A stretch of DNA of 64,000 bases from Buxus sempervirens (taxonomy: Eukaryota > Streptophyta > Magnoliopsida > Buxales > Buxaceae), in assembly GCA_947561395.2 (NCBI GenBank), contig OX387188.1:9822061-9886060 (forward strand), in the 5' to 3' direction. The position numbers and the translations under genes were made by a program. Under the pieces are notes generated by a model, which had not been told where the DNA came from, ran no database searches, and was given only the letters and a program-made list of their open reading frames with translations. Within the stretch, counting starts at the first letter, position 1. Each line of letters starts with the position of its first letter. Below, one piece after another: positions 59,233 through 64,000 of this stretch.

Positions 59233-61040
59233 TGCGCACGTCCGGAAATCCGACGGGCATCGCACTTTTGGGATATGGCTAAGATCTCCTGGAGGAGAAA
59301 ATGGGGAATTGGAGTCGCCACTGCCTGATGGGGTGCAAGTAGACACCTGGGTTCCTAGGTTTGTCTATTTTGATGGTTTACAGCTAGAGATTTTTGCTAA
59401 GGTCTCGGTTACGGTCTAGGGAAGTCCGAAGACACCCCGATCTGCCCCGTTGATTGATGAGTCCCTTAGGTCTCCCTGGTTTGAGTCAACTTTGGTCTGT
59501 CTCACCCAATTTCCTAAACCAAAACATGCATATTTTATTTCAAGTTTGGTGGGGACTACCAAAGTGGTGGGCCATCCTTTTATTTGATTTTTATCTTTTT
59601 ATTTAAGTGATCTGAGTCTGATTGGGTGGGCCCCGTTGGAAGGCCCACGGATCCTTGGTGGGCTAAACATAGCCCACATGTTCCTTTGCTGGGCCTCAAT
59701 CTAACCCTAGAAGGCCCTTTAAGGTTTGGCAAAGTTGATTGATTTTATTAGGGTTTAAGTGAGGAATTATGGTTCAAGCTTATTAGGTGGGCCTGGATGA
59801 TGTGTGGGCCCATTGGGTACTCAAGTGGGCCCATTATGGCTCAAGCTAAAGGGGGTGACTTCCTTAGGCCACCTTTGGTTTCTTTTGAATCAAAGGGAGG
59901 GGGGATCAAGGCTTGGGGCCTTTTCTCCCCTCATGAGTTTTCACCCATGACTTGAGTAGGGATATGAAGCATCCTTACTTTGGTATAGAAGACAATCTTC
60001 CCTTCTTTGTGAGGAAAGAAGGGGAGGTGGCCCGAAAGGCCAATGTCATAGTCCATTCGGCCACACCATGCATATATATACAAGTGAACAATACACACAT
60101 GAAGATAAGTTTTTTAAAGACACAAAACATGCTTCAAATCTATGTTAAAGTGTGTGTGTCATTCACATAAGTGTGCATGTTAGTAAAAGACAGCACAATG
60201 GGGAGCTCAAAATAGTTAAGCGGAACAATTATAGAGAAAACAGGTGTGTCGTGTGTGCCTGTGTCTGTAATATCAAAGAGATTTCCCTAGGTCAGACGGG
60301 ACTTGGAGTGCTTGGTATTTTTAGTAGCATTGTCATCATAGGCCATTATGAAATTTTTGGCTCTGGCACAACCTGCCTGTTTGGACCCCTTCGATATGGT
60401 CATCTTTCTCAGCTTATTGTCTGCCACTGTCATTGCTCTTTTCTGTACCTTATTCTGCTCAATCCAGATGTGACCAGTTCTCTTTCTTCTCTTTTTATTT
60501 ATTTTTCTTCATGTGACTGACCACAAAACGCCCTTTTTTTGAGTTTTCACTGCGTCCAGCCTTTCTGGGGAATTCTGAATTCCGTTATTGCCAATGAATG
60601 CAGACCCAACTGTTTGCCCTGATCATTCCTTTTGGGATCCGAGAGGTCTTGAAGATAGGACGAAACGTAGGCTTGGCCTTGGTTATGAAAGAAATGATAA
60701 AAGGCTCGAAAAGGCTTAGCTATCTGGGTTTGCAAAGTGTGCTACTTTTATTGTGGGTGGGACTTACATCCTGGCTTATTTGTATCTCTATTTTTTTTTG
60801 TTTTGGTAGACATTTCCCATTTTATCTTTTTCTTTCATTTTCTATTGCATTTTCTTTTCTTTTTGAGGTTTTCCTGGGCAAAAAAATGCCCTGTTCCTTT
60901 TTTTTCTTTGCCAGGAATGCCCTATTTGATGTATAGAACACTTGCAGTGGGTTGAAAGAATTTTAAGGCTCAAAATTGTCTAACTAGGGGGAATTTAAGG
61001 TGCTTGAAAGGATTTATGGTCTAAGGGAGGGTCAAAGATG
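59233..61040 (-). repeat. 3' LTR of a Tat-lineage gypsy element
   Basis: Its left end TGCGCACGTCCGG matches the 3' terminus of the LTRs at 46,853 and 51,872. The next 400 bp (GGAGTCGCCACTGCCTGATG, GAAGTCCG.AGACACCCC, GATTGGGTGGGCCCCGTTGG) are shared with them. The other end lies close to a purine-rich tract (AAATGAAGGGAGG on the minus strand, about 61,040-61,055), but the exact LTR start is not clear. It interrupts the tail of the FAR1-like gene. Confidence 0.75.
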
Positions 61041-61070
61041 GCCTCCCTTCATTTCCCAATCAGAATGATC

Positions 61071-64000
61071 TTAGGCATAATATAGTTTGACTGCGTTTAC
61101 ATTTATCGGCTCAGGAAAAATTTCCCCGTCCATCTCTTGTAGGATAAGTGCCCCTTTGGACAGAACCTTGTGGACTACAAATGACCCTTCGTAGTTTGGC
61201 TTGAATTTCCCTCTGTTGTCCTCTTGATGGGGAAAGATTCTCTTCAACACCAGATCTCCCACCTTGAAGTGTCGTGGCTTCACTTTCTTGTTATAGGCTC
61301 GCGCCACTTTTTGTTGGTAGAGTTGGCCATGACACAAAGCCTTGATTCTTTCCTCGTCTAATAGCTGTAATTGGTTAAATTTGGATTCTTCCCATTCCAC
61401 GTCACTGATCTCAGCTTCCTTCAGAATTCTGAGTGACAGAATCTGTACTTCAACAGGGAGGACTACTTCCATTCCATATACCAGGGAGAAAGGGGTTGCC
61501 CCAGTCGATGTTCTGATCGACTTCCGATAGGCGTGCAACGCATAAGGCAATTTCTCGTGCCAGTCTTTGTAGGTGACTACCATTTTCTCGAGTATCCTCT
61601 TCAGATTCTTGTTGGCGGCCTCTACTGCTCCCTTCATCTTGGGTCAGTATGCTGTAGAGTTCAAATGTCTGATCTTCAGATCTTTGCACATCCTTTCTAT
61701 GTCCTTATTATTCAAATTCTTTGCATTGTCCGTGATGATTGCTTCCAGCATGCCGTAACGACAGACTATATTATTTCTGATGAACTTGAGCACATGAGAT
61801 TTCTTCACATCTACGAAGGACATGGCCTCTACCCACTTGGTGAAATAATCGATTGCCACTAAGATGAATCGATGCCCGTTCGAAGCCTTGGGATAGATTG
61901 GACTATCATGTCGATCCTCCAGATGGCGAATGGCCAAGGTGATGTCATGGAGTATAGTGTATTCGGTGGTGCATGGATGTTGTCTGCATAAATCTGGCAC
62001 AACTGGCACTTCCTGACATGAGTGTAGCAATCTGCTTCCATGGTCATCCAGTAATAGCCCATCCTTAGGATCTTCCTTGCTAGCATGTGCCCATTCATGT
62101 GTGCGCCGCATAATCCTCCATGGACTACCTCAATCAGCTTCTGTGCTTCATCTTCTCTGACACATAGTAGTAGAGAGTCATTATATGACTTATTGTACAT
62201 CCTGCCCCCACAGTGGAAGTATTGCCCTGCCAATCTCTGAATAGTTCGCTTTTCCAAAGCAGAGGCACCCTATGGAAGAACTCTATCCTTTAGGTATCTT
62301 TCGATATCTGCGTACCAAGGCTCTTCCTCAGGCACGCTTTTCTCAACGCTAAAGCAGTAGACAGGGTAGCGCCGAATCTCTATCTCCAACGGTTACACCC
62401 AGGTATTGTTGGTGATGGTGGCCATGGATGCCAGTGCGTCCGCAAACTGATTCCTGTCCCATGGCATGTAATCAAATGTCACGTTCTCGAATTGCTCTTC
62501 TAATTCTTTGACCAGTTCTTGATATGGTACCAACTTCACATCTTTGGTCTTCAAGTCTCCCATCACTTGGTAGATGATAAGACTAGAATCACTGAATACA
62601 TTCAATTCCTGTATGTGCATTTCAATTGCTGCCCGCAGGCCTAACACGCATGCTTCGTATTCGGCCGTGTTGTTAGTGCAATCAAACAAAAGTTTTGCTG
62701 CTATTGGGTGATGGACACCATCTGAGGAGATTAGCACTGCTTCGATCCCCTTTCCATTTATGTTGATTGCCTCGTCAATGAACATCTGTCACTTGGTTTC
62801 CTCCATATTTTTTGCAAATTCTGTACACATCACATCTTCGTCTGGGAAGTGAGTCAGTAGTGGTTGGTAGTCTGGCAGGGAATGCTCTGCCAGGTGATCT
62901 GCTACAGCTTGTCCTTTTATCGCCATCCTAGTCGTATACACAATGTTGTACTCGGACAAAAGGACTTGCCATCTGGCTACCTTACCAGTGGAGATCGGCT
63001 TCTCAAAGATATACTTCAATGGGTTCAGATTTGAGATCATTAAGACGGTGTGACTGAGCAAGTAGTGTCGAAGTTTCTAAATTGCCCAGACCAAGGCACA
63101 ACACGTCTTTTCAAGCACCGTGTATCTGACTTCAAAATTGGTAAATTTCTTGCTCATGTAGTAGATTGCTTGTTCTTTCTTTCCTTTCTCATCATGTTGA
63201 TCTAACACACATCCTACAGCTGTCTCAGAGACTGTCAGATAAATAATCAAGGGTTGTCCTGGGACTGATGGGACCAACGTCGGAAGACTCATTAGATAGG
63301 CCTTGATCTTATCAAATGCTACTTGACAGTCTTCGTTCCAGATCACAGGGTTGTTCTTCTTTAGCAGCTTGAATATAGGCTCACACACAGGAGTCATCTA
63401 CGCAATGAACCGACTAATGTAATGCAGTCTACCTAGGAACCGTCTTACTTCCTTTTCTGTCGATGGAGGAGGCATCTCCAGAATTGCCTTTGCTTTGATG
63501 GGGTCCACCTCAATGTCTCGCTTGCCCACTATGAATCTGAGCGGTTTTCCCAAAGTAACTCCAAACACGCACTTGTTTGGGTTGAGCCGGAGCTTGTGCT
63601 CTCTGAGTCTATCAAACATTTTCCTAAGGTTCACCAAATGATCTTCTTCTTCCTCGGACTTCGCTATCATGTCATCCACATACACTTCCATCTCTTTGTG
63701 CATCATGTCGTGGAATAACATTGCACCCTAATACGTAGCGCCCGTATTCTTTAGTCCGAACGGCATCACGCGGTAGCAGTAAGTGTCCCAATGCGTGATA
63801 AAGGATGTCTTCTCCATATCTTCAGGTGCCATCCTTATCTGGTTGTAACCAGAGAAGTCGTCTATGAAAGAGAACATCGAATGCGTTATTGTATTGTCAA
63901 CTAGTACATCAATGTGCGGCGATGGGAAGTTGTCCTTCAGACTTGCTCTCTTTAGATTTCTGTAGTCGACACACATCCTGACCTTCCCGTCTTTCTTGTA
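61071..64000 (-). mobile_element. Tat-lineage Ty3/gypsy pol (RT, two RNase H domains, integrase), degenerate
   Basis: Reading right to left, RT has FSFIDDFSGYNQIRMAPED and EVYVDDMIAKSEEE (63,976-63,400). The first RNase H is VSETAVGCVLDQHDEKGKKE with WQVLLSEYNIVY (63,397-62,790). The second, archaeal-type RNase H has MFIDEAININGKGIEAVLIS and NNTAEYEACVLGLRAA (62,785-62,400). Integrase has the zinc-binding HGGLCGAHMNGH and CQLCQIY (62,200-62,010), a core with VAIDYFTKWVEA, AIITDNAKN and GAVEAANKN, and a tail with FKVGDLVLK. Double RNase H is diagnostic of the Tat lineage. Stops at about 63,725, 63,400, 63,074, 62,788, 62,395 and 61,646 inactivate it. Protease and gag lie right of the window. 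Confidence 0.92.

Noticed and set aside
60152..60955. Several 70-120 codon F- and C-rich plus frames
   Set aside because: They lie inside the 3' LTR of the minus-strand gypsy element and reflect T-rich LTR sequence.

Overview
The window is nuclear DNA from a plant, most likely a woody eudicot with a repeat-rich genome. It has spliced eukaryotic exons, Ty1/copia and Tat-lineage Ty3/gypsy retrotransposons, plant L1 and RTE LINEs, an Au-type SINE, a hAT transposase and a FAR1/MULE-type gene. The species cannot be named from sequence alone.

The left two thirds (about 1-44,060) is one host gene on the minus strand, broken up by transposons. Twelve coding exons between 43,944 and 2,994 join in phase into 615 uninterrupted codons. 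They encode the N-terminal part of a SNF2-family DNA annealing helicase of the SMARCAL1/ZRANB3 type, with helicase motifs Q to V in order. The remaining exons, including motif VI, lie left of the window. Introns range from 96 bp to 13.4 kb. The large ones hold two Ty1/copia remnants (1-2,262 plus; about 6,544-9,371 minus), an Au-SINE with target-site duplications (TSDs), L1-type LINEs (about 16,950-20,950, 23,340-25,755 and 37,325-38,296, all plus), RTE-type LINE remnants (minus), a gypsy-type LTR with a minisatellite (14,221-16,900), TRIM-like elements (13.6 and 27.1-28.0 kb), a large foldback element (30.2-30.7 kb) and a hAT transposase remnant (31.2-34.7 kb). The promoter side of the gene (43,945-44,400) carries E2F-like sites.

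The right third (about 44.6-64.0 kb) is nested retrotransposon sequence. A minisatellite-bearing LTR was split by one solo-LTR-like element (44,822-50,795), which was itself split by a solo LTR (46,853-49,809; TSD AAAGT). Next to it is a FAR1/FHY3-related (MULE transposase-derived) pseudogene at 51,852-59,228. It is broken by two solo LTRs with perfect TSDs (51,872-54,388, ATTTC; 54,835-57,724, TAAGG) and by a third element that begins near 59,233 and runs off the right edge. That third element is a minus-strand Tat-lineage gypsy with reverse transcriptase, two RNase H domains, integrase and 3' LTR. Its in-frame stops are all of the C-to-T or G-to-A type.

Only the ZRANB3-like gene looks functional. 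The rest is decayed mobile DNA. Exon joins were checked by hand for phase and splice dinucleotides. No alignment or database search was run.
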